From Promerops cafer (Eukaryota > Chordata > Aves > Passeriformes > Nectariniidae), in assembly GCA_013398275.1 (NCBI GenBank), contig VZSE01008348.1, positions 124,001-188,000 of the forward strand: a DNA stretch of 64,000 nt, read 5' to 3'. Every line of letters starts with the position of its first letter. The stretch's first letter is position 1. Below the pieces are notes generated by a model, which was not told the DNA's origin, made no database searches, and saw only the letters and a program-made list of their open reading frames with translations. Positions 37,401 to 49,400 of this stretch are shown here, piece by piece. Position numbers and translations under genes: made by a program.

Positions 37401-37734
37401 TGGTCCTACCTAGCCTGAGTACTTCTCTGGCTCTGTCAGCAATACTGCACCTGCTGTGCAAAATGAGAGTGCATATTTTGCAGGGCAAATGAATCCTATC
37501 CTAACTGGAAGTCCAGTCATAGGGGAATAGGCAAAGCTTTACTTCTCATGTCCTCTGGGAGGTTCTGGAGTTTGACTTCCAAAACAATCCAAGCACATTG
37601 CCAAAACAAATCAACACAGGCTTAACCATGGGTCTGCAACCTAAAGCTAACAGAAAATGTTAACTTCTGATTTATGTTGCCACAAGCAGGAAGAAGATCA
37701 CACTTTTGGTCTATCAACCAGGCTTCATGCACAA
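31426..37734. other. Unassigned non-coding stretch
   Basis: No exon or nameable repeat. It contains GC-richer patches (about 32570-32760, 34610-34800, 36510-36780) that give overlapping open frames on both strands without known motifs. A TGGA-type mini-repeat lies near 31830-31855. The AT-rich segment 35380-35640 is a candidate regulatory element; see findings. Confidence 0.4.
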
Positions 37735-37790
37735 CAAGATGACCTCCAGACATCCCTTCCAGCCTGAACTATTCTGTTATCCCATGATTG
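37735..37790 (+). mobile_element. CR1 LINE 3' tail only, sense
   Basis: A short sense remnant: 'gatgacctccagacatccct' followed by 'tccagcctgaactattctg' and a diverged terminal repeat. It matches the last ~50 bases of a CR1 3' UTR and directly abuts the next CR1 piece. Confidence 0.75.
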
Positions 37791-38222
37791 AAGGTGAAGG
37801 TTTTGAAGCACAAGTCATATGGGGAGCAGCTAAGGGGGTTTGGGTTGTATAGCCTGGAGAAAAGGAGACTGAGGGGAGACTTTATGAGTCTCTGGAACTA
37901 TGTGAAAGGAAGTTTTAACAAGGAGAGGATCAGTCTCTTCTCCCAAATAATAAGCAATAGGACAAGAGGAAATTGCTTTGGGTTGCACCAAAGAAGGTTT
38001 AGATTGGAAATTTTTTTTAAATTGGAAAATTTTCTTCATGGAAAGGGTTATCAAGTATTGGAACAAGCTGCCTGAGGGAGTGGTTGAGTCACCATCTGTG
38101 GAGACATAAAGATGCACAGATGTGGCACTCCGGGACATGGTTTAGTGGTGGACTTCGCAGTGCTGGGTTGACAGCTGATCTTGGGGGTCTTTTCCAACCT
38201 TAACAATTGTATGAATCTCTGA
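37788..38222 (+). mobile_element. CR1 LINE fragment, ORF2 C-terminus plus 3' end, sense
   Basis: Peptide remnants include YGEQLRGFGLYSLEKRRLRG and NRTRGN, then 'agtattggaacaagctgcct' in the 3' UTR and 'gggggtcttttccaacctta' at the end. The terminal repeat is strongly diverged ('ttgtatgaatctctg'). Non-functional. Confidence 0.93.
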
Positions 38223-38614
38223 CTGTATTTGTTTAGTGCTTTCTCACAGAAAGCAGTCCTGATATTGTACAATACTCTGTTGCAAAAGCCCAGTGAAAAT
38301 ACCAACTCCTGGATTAAAAAACAGAGGGACAAATGAAATGATGGAAGGGACAGAGGTGGGCTGAAGGGTTTGTAAAGGGCTCAGCACTGGAAAATATTTC
38401 AATGACAGTGAATTTTCATTAATCACCCTCAGTACAGATCTGACTCCCAAGAAGTATAAAAAGCACATCAAAAATCCTATAACTGTACAGTTTTGCAAAG
38501 CCCTTCAGAGTGAACTTCAACAAGGCTCCAAGTGTGTAAGGAATTTGTTACAGAAGTTTTTACAGATGCATAAAAAGTTGAAAGCAGACTGACCATAGTA
38601 ATTGACCTGTAATT

Positions 38615-38631
38615 AATTCATAATGAATTAT
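38615..38631. repeat. Perfect 8-bp-arm palindrome with homeodomain half-sites
   Basis: TAATTCAT, a single A, then ATGAATTA: the two arms are exact reverse complements. Each carries a TAAT/ATTA core, the typical binding word of homeodomain proteins. It may equally be chance in AT-rich DNA. Confidence 0.6.
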
Positions 38632-39262
38632 TTTTATAAAACATTACGATAAAAATAAGAGTGACTTCAACCTGAAGTATCCAATTCTTTTTGGCCATAA
38701 AAGTATATTACAATCAGGAAAATAAATATAGGAAGGCAGAAAACCTAATTGGACACTATGGGGATCTCTATCTCTTTGGGGTTCTCTGGCAAGGCACCAC
38801 AGAGCCCTTCTGAGCTGAACTAAAGCCAATATTTCCCAGAAAGGATGCAAAAATGTCAAGCCATGTTTGCCTCTAGGAAGGAAAAACAGTGGCTTCAGGA
38901 GTGAACTCTTCACTGCAGCTAAAGGCTAAGGGAGCAGCTTGCTAAGGAGGGTTATGTGAGGGCAGGAGCTTTCAGCTGGACTGAGAAAGGGAGGAAATTC
39001 CTGACACCGTGACATCCCGACATTACCATTTTGTAGGCTTGATTAATTAAACTGGTTTTGTCCCTGGATTTTCCTGTTGTCTATAGGTGGAAGTGGTCCT
39101 CCAAGCTGTGCTGGGGGCCTGTGGTTCAAGAGTTGGGGTGCTGCCCATCATTGTCAAGATGGGGTGGCTGAAACACTTGGGGACTGGGAGTCTCAGTGGC
39201 TGTTCCAGCTGCCCGTGAGACCCCCAGCAGGAGCACTCCAGTGCACATCTGGAGCTCTCACT

Positions 39263-39300
39263 CCAGTGAGCCCCTCTCCCTCCAGTGAGCCCCTCTCCCT
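39263..39300. repeat. 19-bp tandem duplication
   Basis: CCAGTGAGCCCCTCTCCCT occurs twice, back to back and identical. A small recent duplication. Confidence 0.9.
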
Positions 39301-39965
39301 GCTGTTCCTGACTCCCAGGACAACAGAAGTGGGAAACACTTTGGTGTGGTCATGGCCTTGCACCCTCTTTCCTCTGGCACAGAGCACTCAGTAAAACACC
39401 ACAGGTCATGAGTAAAGACAACAGGCTTGTTTCAGGCAGCTACAAGCAAACTTTGCTTTTGCCTCTAGGTCTGAGCAGCTTCCCACTTTGGGGACCACAG
39501 AGGGAAGACATGACTCAGCTGCTCTCATCTCACATGTTGCAAAGTCCATATTATTCCACAAGGATGTCTCCAGAGGAAAGCCATTTCAGAAACACAAGTA
39601 AATCCTCAAAAGGGGTGGGGGTGGTGTTAGAGGTGTGGAGATTTTGAGAAGCGAAGGTGTTAAGGGGATCATATCTGAATGCCTCGTATGGAAGCCCAGG
39701 GCCTGCCTGGACAGAAACAAACACCAAGGAGCCTGCCTACATGGGACCACTTCCCGCAGGCACCCTCGTTCCTTCCCTGACCACTTTTTCACTTTTCACT
39801 TTTTCACTTCTGCTTCTCTCCATGGGACCTTGCTGCGGCCTTCCCTGCATCTACACACTGACTTGTTGTGGTCAAGCTGCCATCTCTTGCAAAACTGTAA
39901 AAGGGTGGTACAAGATACTGTATTTACAAACAAAAACACAAACAAAAAAAGAAAACAAAGAAGAA

Positions 39966-40183
39966 GAAGAAAAGAAAAGGAAAAAAAGAGCAGAGTTTAC
40001 AGCAATCAGGAGAGTAAATTCAGAAGTGTATGAATTCTTCAAGGGGAAGGTGATAATCATTTTAGTTTTACTATTGTTACNGAAGAAAAGAAAAGGAAAA
40101 AAAAGAGCAGAGTTTACAGCAATCAGAAGTGTATGAATTCTTCAAGGGGAAGGTGATAATCATTTCAGTTTTACTACTGTTAC
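39966..40183. repeat. Direct duplication flanking a single N (probable assembly join)
   Basis: Copy 1 (39966-40080, 115 bases) and copy 2 (40082-40183, 102 bases) both run from GAAGAAAAGAAAAGG to a TTACT(A)(T/C)TGTTAC end and are separated only by an N at 40081. They differ by a 14-base segment missing from copy 2, one extra A in a homopolymer and two T/C differences. Such a layout suggests overlapping contig ends or two alleles placed side by side, not a biological tandem repeat. Confidence 0.9.
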
Positions 40184-42224
40184 ATACCCTTGCTGGCTCT
40201 ATTTAGAAAGTGGTAGGGGGTTGCCTCGTCTCTGTGACAATTCATACTACCTGAGAACTTCCCACAGAGCAGACGTGGTTTTGCAATTTCACTTTCCTTT
40301 TCATTTTTCCTCCCTGGCCCACTGGGAAATCACTGCAGGAAGCACAGACCTGCGTACACACACACACATGGCAGGGGCCAGTGCCAGCCCTGAACAGGGG
40401 ATGGGGACAGAGAGCATCCCCGAATCAGGTGCCTGCTGCATCACGCAAGGAGTCTGCATGCAAGGGGATTCCCACCAAGGCTTTGCCTTTCCACTGTAAG
40501 AAGAAGAGTCAATGGCAAATTAAATTCCAGAGATGGTGGATTTAGTCAAATGCAGGCCTCAGTTCAAATGGTTGATAGAACACCATGCAGTAGCTCTCCT
40601 CTGCTGGTGTTAGCCATGGCACATTGCCTAAGTCTGAAAGCTGTATGCAGCCCTCTTGAGTTCTGTCCTCTGCTTTTGGGGCACTTTTCTGGGACACTTT
40701 CCCAACAGAGAAGGAGGAATCATATGTTTTGTATTTTCAAGTCAGCCACTGTCCTTGGGAAAAGCAGCTTATCCTTAACCATGACACCACTTCCAAGATT
40801 AACAGCCCACAGGAGCAATGTGCTGGTTTTGTGTGGCCCATGGGTGGTGGCAGCTCTGGCACACTCTCAGCACCACACCTGGAAGACAAGAGGTCACCAG
40901 GACAATGTGATCAAGGAAGAGAAACAGGGAGAATTGCACTGAGGGATAAAGTTGACATCTGTGGAGATCTATGGTACAGTCACAGCTGTGGCATCCTCTG
41001 AACTCTGGTCTGGCTCTGGGAAGCTGCTGGGTAGCAAAGCAGTGCAAGCAGGTCTTCTGCACCTCTTCCAGCATGGTCCCACTGAAGGTATTTCTCCACA
41101 ATGTTTTTGGACACCATCACCTCCAAGCCCTCTGGCAAGACAAACACTGCCTGTGTCTTTTAGCCTGACTGGTGCCCCAACACACATCTCAGGACCCATG
41201 TGGTGCTGTGTGATACCAGACTTACTGTGCAAGCTCTGACTTGAGTGAGTTTTTGCTTTTGAAGCTATTGACTTCAAATGCACTTGTGCAGCTGCAGAAG
41301 GGCAGTAATATGGGCTAAAGAGGTGATGTCGAGTCCAGAACAGCAGGTCAACATCTCCTGCTTCTTTACAAGGTTCCTGGTGTCTTCATCTCTTTTTCTT
41401 TAGCATGCACTCTCCAGCGGCATAGGTTCCCTGCCTCTGGCTACCCCAGCAGCCCTCCCAACAGCCACTGCTGGCATCTCTTGACAACACCTACCACCTC
41501 AGATCTATGTCTGCTGACTCTCGTTGATTCTTCCACCACCTTTTTGTGGTCCCCAGAAATAACAATTGTGGCTTGTCTGTGAGCAAATGAGCAGTGTGAG
41601 GACTTATTAAGAAAAACATTGAAAACAGAGGTAAAAAAAAAAAAGCCCAGAATGTGACTCTTGGCATTTGGAAGGCGTTTGGAAGGAGCCAGATCTGTGC
41701 AGAGAAACATGGAAACTCACAGCGGGAGCTGGCAGAGGCAGCCAAGTTGCATGCGTCACTGGGTTGAGTAGGGTCCCAAAGCAAGCAGCAGACCTGAGGT
41801 GACTCGTCCAGTGAGGAATGTCAGCACGAAGCACGGGCAGCAGGTACCTGGACTGGTGTGTCAGGCAGTGAAGAGACTGAATGTACTAAGGATAGGCATG
41901 GAGGAAAAGGAAGGCGATACCATGTTCACTGCGGGCTGACCAGGTCCCCATCATCTGTGCTGGCTCCTGGCCCTTCCTTCCCCGACTCTGTGCATGCTGA
42001 GGTCAAAGGCAAGGGTCTGATGCAGAGATAGAACCTTTGGGCACCAGTCAAGTGAAAGAAGTGCTGCATGGCCCCAAGACTGTATAGAAGGGTGGGAGGC
42101 AACATGTGTGGAGACACCAGGAAGGGGGAAGGAAAATGCAGAAAAGAAGGTCAAACCAGGAAAAGACAGGGTCTGAAACAGCAGAACCAGGCCAGACTCA
42201 ACTGTATTGCTGGATCCATGGGCC
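40184..42224. other. Unassigned non-coding stretch
   Basis: No recognisable exon or repeat. Open frames overlap on both strands and have no motif I know. A short (CA)n run lies at about 40353-40366. Confidence 0.4.
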
Positions 42225-42575
42225 GAAGCCAATTGTGTGAAGTTCAACAAGGAAAAGTAAGAGGTCCTGTTCTTGGTTATAACAGCCCTTGCAGTGCTAC
42301 AGGCTGGGGGCAGAGTGGCTGAAAAGCTGCCCAGCAGAAAATGGCCTGGGGTTGCTGGTCAAAAGTAGCTGTATATGAGCCAGCTGTGCCCAGGAGGCCA
42401 AGGTGGTCAATGGCATCCTGGCCTGTGTCAGCAATAGTGTGGCCGGCAGGACAGGGCAGTGGTTGTCCCCCTGTACTTGGCACTGGTGAGGCCACACCTC
42501 AAATCCTGTGTTGAGTTTTGCGCTGCTTATTGCGAAGAAGGCGTGGAGGTGCTGGAGTCCAATGTCATCTCTACG
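42225..42575 (+). mobile_element. CR1 LINE internal fragment, sense
   Basis: Sense CR1 ORF2 C-terminal region: 'tgtgaagttcaacaaggaaaa', then 'ctggggttgctggtcaaaagt', 'gccaggaggccaagg..ggtcaatggcatcctgg' and 'cactggtgaggccacacctc'. Both the 5' part and the whole 3' UTR are missing, so it is truncated at both ends. Multiple frame breaks. Confidence 0.9.
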
Positions 42576-43369
42576 AATGCATTTAGGTACAACGTTCGTG
42601 TTCAAAGACCTAAATCTTTGCTGCTATGATTTCCTTTCTTCATAACTAAATGTAATTATAGGTGGATGTCTTGTTAATTGCTCATGTCACATGAATGCTT
42701 TTTCTCATGGACTTCTTGACATCTCCTGAGAGTGAGTCACCCCGTCCTCGATCCTGTTGGCATTGGAGAAAGGAGGAGATTTTGCCTCAGCTTCTGTTTC
42801 AACAAAGGCAGCCAGATTTTGCTGACTTCTGGTATTCTTGGTGTATTCTCAGGGTAAGTAATTTTTAGGGCTGTGCTGCCTTTGAGTGAGAAAGTATTAT
42901 GAAAACTTTTATTCTCCCCTTTTTGTAGGAGCTTATTGCAACACACAGCACCCTGACTTTCAAATAACAAGGTAATTGCATCACCACCTAATCAGTTGCC
43001 TTAGTAACAGATTTCCTAAATTTCCCTGTTGTATTTACATGCTCATAAGTATGAAAATCAGATGTGGGAGAAGGCAAGGAAACAGAAGGAAATCCAGGGC
43101 TTTGTGGGATGTGGTCTCAATGGGAAAGTGCCCATGAGGCAGTTTGCCAATGCGCTTTGTTTACTCACCTTTTTGGTGGCTATGGCTCCTCAGTGACAAG
43201 GCAGCAGCTGGTGCTGGCTAAACTGTGGATGGAGGGGACAAATCTGGAAAATTACTGGCATCTTCCCTGCAAGGTTTGGAGGCACAGAGAGAATTAGATC
43301 ATGGGCAAACCTTTGTATTTGTAACTTCCAAGGGAGAGCTAAGGCAGAGCTGGGAACCCAGCAGATAAT

Positions 43370-43432
43370 GAATCATGGAAGCATTTAGGTTAGAAAAGAC
43401 CTTTAATGTCATAGAGTCTAACCATTAATTTA
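43370..43432 (-). mobile_element. CR1 LINE 3' tip, antisense
   Basis: 'gaatcatggaagcatttagg' followed by 'ttagaaaagacctttaatgtc' and 'atagagtctaacc' is a diverged reverse complement of the CR1 3' terminus. Only about 60 bases remain. Confidence 0.75.
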
Positions 43433-46400
43433 CAATTTTAAGAAAGCTTGGAGTAAAAGGCCTGGGTGTTGGAGTGATGCTTAATCATCAATGCTTGATT
43501 CAGCAAAGGTTACCACAGCAAATGACATTTCCCAGGAATTTGCAGGAAGTGTTCCAGATCAGCTCCTGTTCAACATAGATTCAGACGGCCCCTCTGACTT
43601 TCACACTTGGAGAAGGCTCTGGAGATGCTGCTGCTTGCAATTTCAAGGGCATTTCTCCCGGCACTGAGCCTCAACAACACTCCCAGCTTTTCTTGAACTA
43701 GCCTCAGATGAGGAACCATGCAGCCTGGACCTGGAAGGGCTGCTCTCCTCCTTTCTGGCAAGCTTCGCAGTAGAAGGGACTGACCCAGAAATAATGGTGG
43801 GGGAGAAGGTGAAGGTGCTGGACGAACTCAGAACCAGCATCCAGGCCAGTTGTAATGGTCTGAGAGCAGCAGTCCTTGGGGAGGGATGGGAGCTTGTCCA
43901 TGTGGGCATCCTGATGGAGTCTGCTGTGCCTGGAGATAGGATAATAAGCTTCTCCCTACCCTGGATACTCACAGTTCCAGGCCCCTGAGTCCATGAAGCC
44001 CCTGAACTTCACTTCCTGATTGACCTTAGGGGACACAATGTGTGGAGGCACTGTGGGAAATGGTTTCTTTTAGTACTCCTTACAATCAGATATGTGTCTG
44101 TCTTCAAGGAGGGAGCTAAGGGCACCAGTGAGGTGCCCAGACTCCCCACCTCACGTAGCACTGTCAGCACATAACTTTGAGATGTCCCCTATAAAGAACA
44201 AGCAACTGACAACAACCACAGAGGTATTTTTTATCATGTAAACACACCCCAGGTGATAAGGCTGAGAACAAGATCCAGTCACACATTCTAAAGTACAGCT
44301 GCACCTACCCTGTAACTACCCATGTGCAGCTACACATGAGCAGCACTGTGTGAGGCTGGGAAACACAGCAGACACACGGCCACTGTGATGTAGCTGTGAT
44401 ATCTGGAGTCTTGTTTTCAATTCCCATATTTAGTCTCAAACTGAGTAATATGCATTTGAGAACTGGAGCATGCCTTGCTAAAAGGTGAATGTTGAATACA
44501 ATGAATTAAGAAAGCACAGTATACAGAGCTCTGTAATTACATCATCAGTGAATATCATGTACACTGTGCAATGCTATGATTAATGATGTTACAAGTAAAT
44601 AACAGGAGATTAAAAACGTTCTTGGGTTCTCATCTGTAATATAGCCCAGTTTAAGGTTATACTTATCAAAATTATCAGTGGAAAAACACTATTACAGAGC
44701 TGAGTCACAGAGTCACATCAAGTCAGAGACAAAGGTCTTGCTGGGAGGGCTGGGCTTTGTTATCACAAGCAAGGCCCTGAGGTATCCCCAGAGACTATCA
44801 CATATTGAAAATACTAGGGAAAACATTACCAGATCTTTTGGGAATGGCTATGACAGGCAGGTTTATCCCTGTTTTACAGACCAGTTACTTGAAAAGCAGC
44901 TTCTCAAGGATAAAGCACAAGGTACTGATCCAGGAGAGTAGCAGGGTACATCCCTGCACCTGCTCAGTCTGGCAGGGCACACTGCCTTTGGTGGGTACCA
45001 GCTCCCTTCACTCGGACAAGCAGCCCCCTCTTTCATGCCAGCACTTCTCTTTTCACACCTAACCAGACAGGAGAGAGTTTTCTCTCTGTATTGTTAAGAA
45101 AGGCTCCAGCAAATACTCAATGTCAAGTGGCAGGAATCGTCATCCCTGGGAGCTGCTTTGGTAACTTGGACATGTAGATGAGAAAGTCACCCTACAGAAG
45201 GGCAGGAGGCTGGGAAACAGGGTCCTGAACCTACACATCAATTTCATCTCCCTGTGTTGGAAATTGTAAGAAATCACTTCAGTAATCCAGGCACAAACCT
45301 GCCACAGAAGAAAAGACAGTGAAAATACAAGAAAACTTGATGGTATGGGACAGGATTTCCCTGCATATTAAGCTGAAGAAGAAGGATGGTCTACATGGAA
45401 CACTTGATATCTGACATAAGGCCAGAAATGGATTTGACTGTAAACAAAGGAAATACTAGAACAGGATGTTTAAAGAACTTCATGTTCATATGAATTTTTA
45501 CAGCTAATTTGAGAGGTATTAACCCCCAGCTTGACATCTAGGCAAAATATTGAGCAGGAGAGGCAGAGAGCTGAATGTAAGTGGGCTGATTACCTGTAAG
45601 AGGTCTCAGAAGGTGCAGTACTGACAGTGTGGTGCGTATCAATGGCTTCTTTGCAGCAGCGCCTATGGGAGAGCCAGAGGTCCCTGTCTGAATTGCAGCT
45701 CCATCCCAGTGGTCACTGCAGGGTGGCAGAGAGCCACCTTCGTCTCTGCTTTCCCCTATGGCAGGGGAGGCATGGTGAAAGAGTGTCCTGCCTCTACAGT
45801 TGCCAATGTTCAGATTTGGACACATGATTACAAGTTTTCTTGCTGCCAGAGATGCTCACTACTCACCTTTCAGGCCTCTCAGTATTAAGTACCTTCAATA
45901 AATCCAAGCCTTTGCACAGATTCAAGGTGTTTAGTGGTACTGTTGGTCCGGGAAAATGATCTCCCTTAGTGGTAAAGCTGTCTGTGGATCACTGGGTTCC
46001 TGCATCCTTGATCTGAGGTCTACCAGAGCTGATTGAGAAATTCAGAGGCATTTCGGCCAGGCCCCATCATTGCCAACAAAAGAGACAGATATTAAACCAA
46101 TGAGGGGCAGCCATGGGGGATGTGTTCATCCAAATAGGCCACAGCATTTGTGGACGTGCTAAATCCATGAAGAAAATTGCTAGCACTACTGGGCATGTTT
46201 CAACTAACAGCTGAATCTCTGCCCTTCCAGCCAGCAAACCAGCAGCAAGGTCTGGGACCAGGCAAGTATGCATTGAGCTAAAGATCTTTGGCAGCTCCTA
46301 GGTCTGTGGGGGGAATCATGCCATTGCTGCTGACTTCAGGAACTAATGGGATCTGGGGGTGCTGCTCCAGCCAGTTCAATATGCTGCTAAAGGTACACAC

Positions 46401-49400
46401 CTGTGGCCAGCAAATTGTGTGGTATGCTCCAAGGAAAACCTTCCTGCCTTTCCCCTTGGTCCCAAAATGACCGACATGTGGAATCAGAAATAGGAGCTCA
46501 ACAGGGGACCCCAGAGATTGTCCAAGAGAAAGACAAAGATGTCTTCCCAAAGGCAGCACCTGGATAGGATCAGATAGCCAAGGCAAAGGTGTCCCAGGTG
46601 CAAAAGTCCTTATGGGCTTTCAACTCCATACAAAAGCTGTATTTGACTCCTCTTGACCTAAAGACAGCAAAAAGAAGAAAACAGCAATAGATTTCCTCTC
46701 ACTGCGGTGAAAGCTGTAGCAGAGCTTTACTGATGGAAACTGGGCAAGTTAATGGTGCTACACAGAGGTCAACAGTTCTGGCTTTTATTTCACCTCCAAG
46801 TTTTGATTCCAGACACAGTTCAGTGTTGCTACAGCTCTCTCTGTTGATAAGAAAGGACTCAGGACCAGCCAGTGATGTCAAGTGAACACTGAAGGACATT
46901 GCTATTGGGCTGCTGCTGGCCTAAGGCTCTGTCCCAGATCTATAATATCTCACCACAATCCAGTGGTGACTCTGAGGAAAAACCTGCTCACCAGAAACCT
47001 ACCAAATAATGCACTGGAAACCTAAAAGTGTTTGTCATTCACTCTTTTTGTAGACAAGGTTATTAATAGTTGTTACATTAAACCATAAAACAAAACAAGA
47101 GCTGGATTACTAAAGTAATTTATCAAAGCTGGTTATAGTTTCATGAACAATAAAGGAGATTACCATAGAACAAATGCCAGTTTGGAAGAAGAATCAGAAC
47201 GGGATGGTTCCCCTGTCTTGTCCTTTGAGGAATGGCAGTGGTAAATCAGCCATCTGGAGGTGCCCCAAGCCTTTACCACCACCTAGATGTGGCTGCTTCT
47301 GGGAAGAGACACCCCAAACAGCACTGCTGTGATGTAGTGCATAAATGCTACTTAGTGCTACAGATGATGCACAGATGCTGGTGCGCAGAAAAGATACTTC
47401 CAAGGTATTTTTACAACCATTCCCAGTGAAATAAAAGTGACCCTTGGAAAGGGAAGAGAGGACTCAGTATCCCTTATGTCAGCTACGTCCTTTTGAGCCA
47501 TGTCCTTGACAGACTTTCATGTAAGGGAGGAGACTTCAGTGACCCACGGATGCCTCCTGTGGTCGCTGTGTGTCCTCCAGCAGTGCCAGGAAGGAAACTG
47601 CTGAAGGTGCCCCCAGCAACCGGGAATCCTCAGCTGCATTGCAGGGCGGTGCCTTCCATACCTGCCCCATCTTGGCACAGGGATCACTCAAGGAGGAGCA
47701 GCAGCAGAATCCCCAGCCAGCCTCTGCCTGCCCATGCCTCAGCATAGCAGGCTCACCGGCCCCTCCAAGCAGCTCCTTTCTGGCTGCCAGCAGAGCCCAC
47801 GTTTGGGAATGGAGCTTTAGTGAGGTCAGACTGCGGTGAAACTGCTTTTCTGCAGCACAGCACACAGATGTGAACTGACACGGGTGCTGCAAAGCATCCT
47901 TCCACTTTACCCTGACTTTTCAGTGTTTTTTCCTTGTTTTTATCACCTAAAATAAAACTCTTATGGCAGGAGGGGGAAGTATCAGTCCTATGCCTCATAA
48001 ACCAGGCCTCCGACGCCATTTGGAGCCATCCTGTTCCATGATTAAAGCTGGGCTGGATATTTTATTCATAACAACCACGTTAGGCTTTTTTTCTGATGTT
48101 TGTGCTACTTCCTCCTCAGACTCCCTCCTTTTGGGGACATTGACGTGTCTAATGATTTCCTCTCTGCAGGAGCAGAGTTCATAGTATAGGAATAAACACG
48201 CACTTTAGCCAAGGGTGAATTCATGACTTTAATTCATATTTTAAAACAAGGCAAGTCTTTTGCTTATAGATAAGCAGATCATGTGGTTGCAGTTGAAACT
48301 TAGGCATCAAAACACCAAGCGTGACATTTACAGAGCAGGATCCTATTGGAAGTGGCAAAAAAGGAGCAGGGCACAAGCTGTCTCCCTCTGGCAGCTACCT
48401 GTCCAGATCCTGCCTTTTCCAGGACATAACCCTGCACTGCTTTCCTTGTTAAACATGTGGACTTATTTTTGATAAGTTTAAAAAGGCATGGAAAGGAGAT
48501 GAGCTCCCTTTGGCTGTGGAGGTGAGGATCTGCAGAGGCTGTTGAGTCACTTTGAAGCAAAAAAGCATGAAAATGAAACGACAAGATCTTTCATTGTCTG
48601 CCAGCCACACAGGGATCCTGGGAACACCTGAGTGGGTGCTCCTTCATACCTGCAAAAAGCCGAGGCAAAACTTGAGAAGGAAAGAAATGCCCTGCAGAAA
48701 AAGAAATTAGCTTTGAAAGAATGAAGAGTAAGACAGTCTGGTAAAGGGAGGAAATGTGAACAATCTTGAAAGCTTTCAGAGGCATGACACTGTTGCACAG
48801 AACAGTCTCGTTCCTGCAAATACATTCTGTTAACATTAGAGGCAGAGCAGCCCCATCGGACAAATCCGAGCACGCATTTATATTTCTGCCACATTACCAC
48901 ATCTGTTTGTGGGCTTAAATGCCACCTTGGCAATGTGAAAGGTGGACAAGTCAGCATCTCTGGAAATCCAGAATTGGGACTAATCACTCAGTGCTCCTGC
49001 ATGGATGGCAAAGCTGCCCAAAGAGACCTCACGTTCCTCTGCCACTTGAGTAGGTGTGCGGCGTAAACAAGACATGTACAGCTCCAGGAGTCACATCAAA
49101 TATATGTCTAAAGCAGCTCACACAAAGCAGCAAACAGTATGCAAACACTTAAAATCAGCAGCGTCTCGACTCTACCCGTTAGTTACCCAGGGTTACGGAT
49201 GCAGGAGTTGCTCAGTGAGCTGCAGACACAGGAAAGTCTTGTTTATCTGGGGAAATGTGTTCTTCATCCCCTTGCCTTTGCATGTCAATAACCCAGCTGT
49301 CCTGTGGCCTTTAGGACATCATCCCTCAGGCAAGAGACAGCATAATGTGTTTCAGGCTTGAAGTGTTCTGTGCCCCGGTGGCCTGATAAATAAGCACATG

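Larger units (their letters stand above)
38223..39965. other. Unassigned non-coding stretch
   Basis: No gene recognised. Contains a 17-bp inverted repeat with TAAT/ATTA cores (38615-38631) and a 19-bp direct tandem repeat (39263-39300), both listed separately. The right end is an A-rich purine tract leading into the duplicated segment at the N. Confidence 0.4.

Noticed and set aside
44850..44890. MIR-like core ('ggtttatccctgttttacag')
   Set aside because: Only about 20 bases resemble the MIR SINE core, with no supporting flanks; too weak to annotate. A similar weak match lies near 23458-23500.
46067..46586. Possible retroviral protein remnant on either strand
   Set aside because: Some short peptides on the + strand loosely recalled a retroviral dUTPase or protease, but no diagnostic motif is present.
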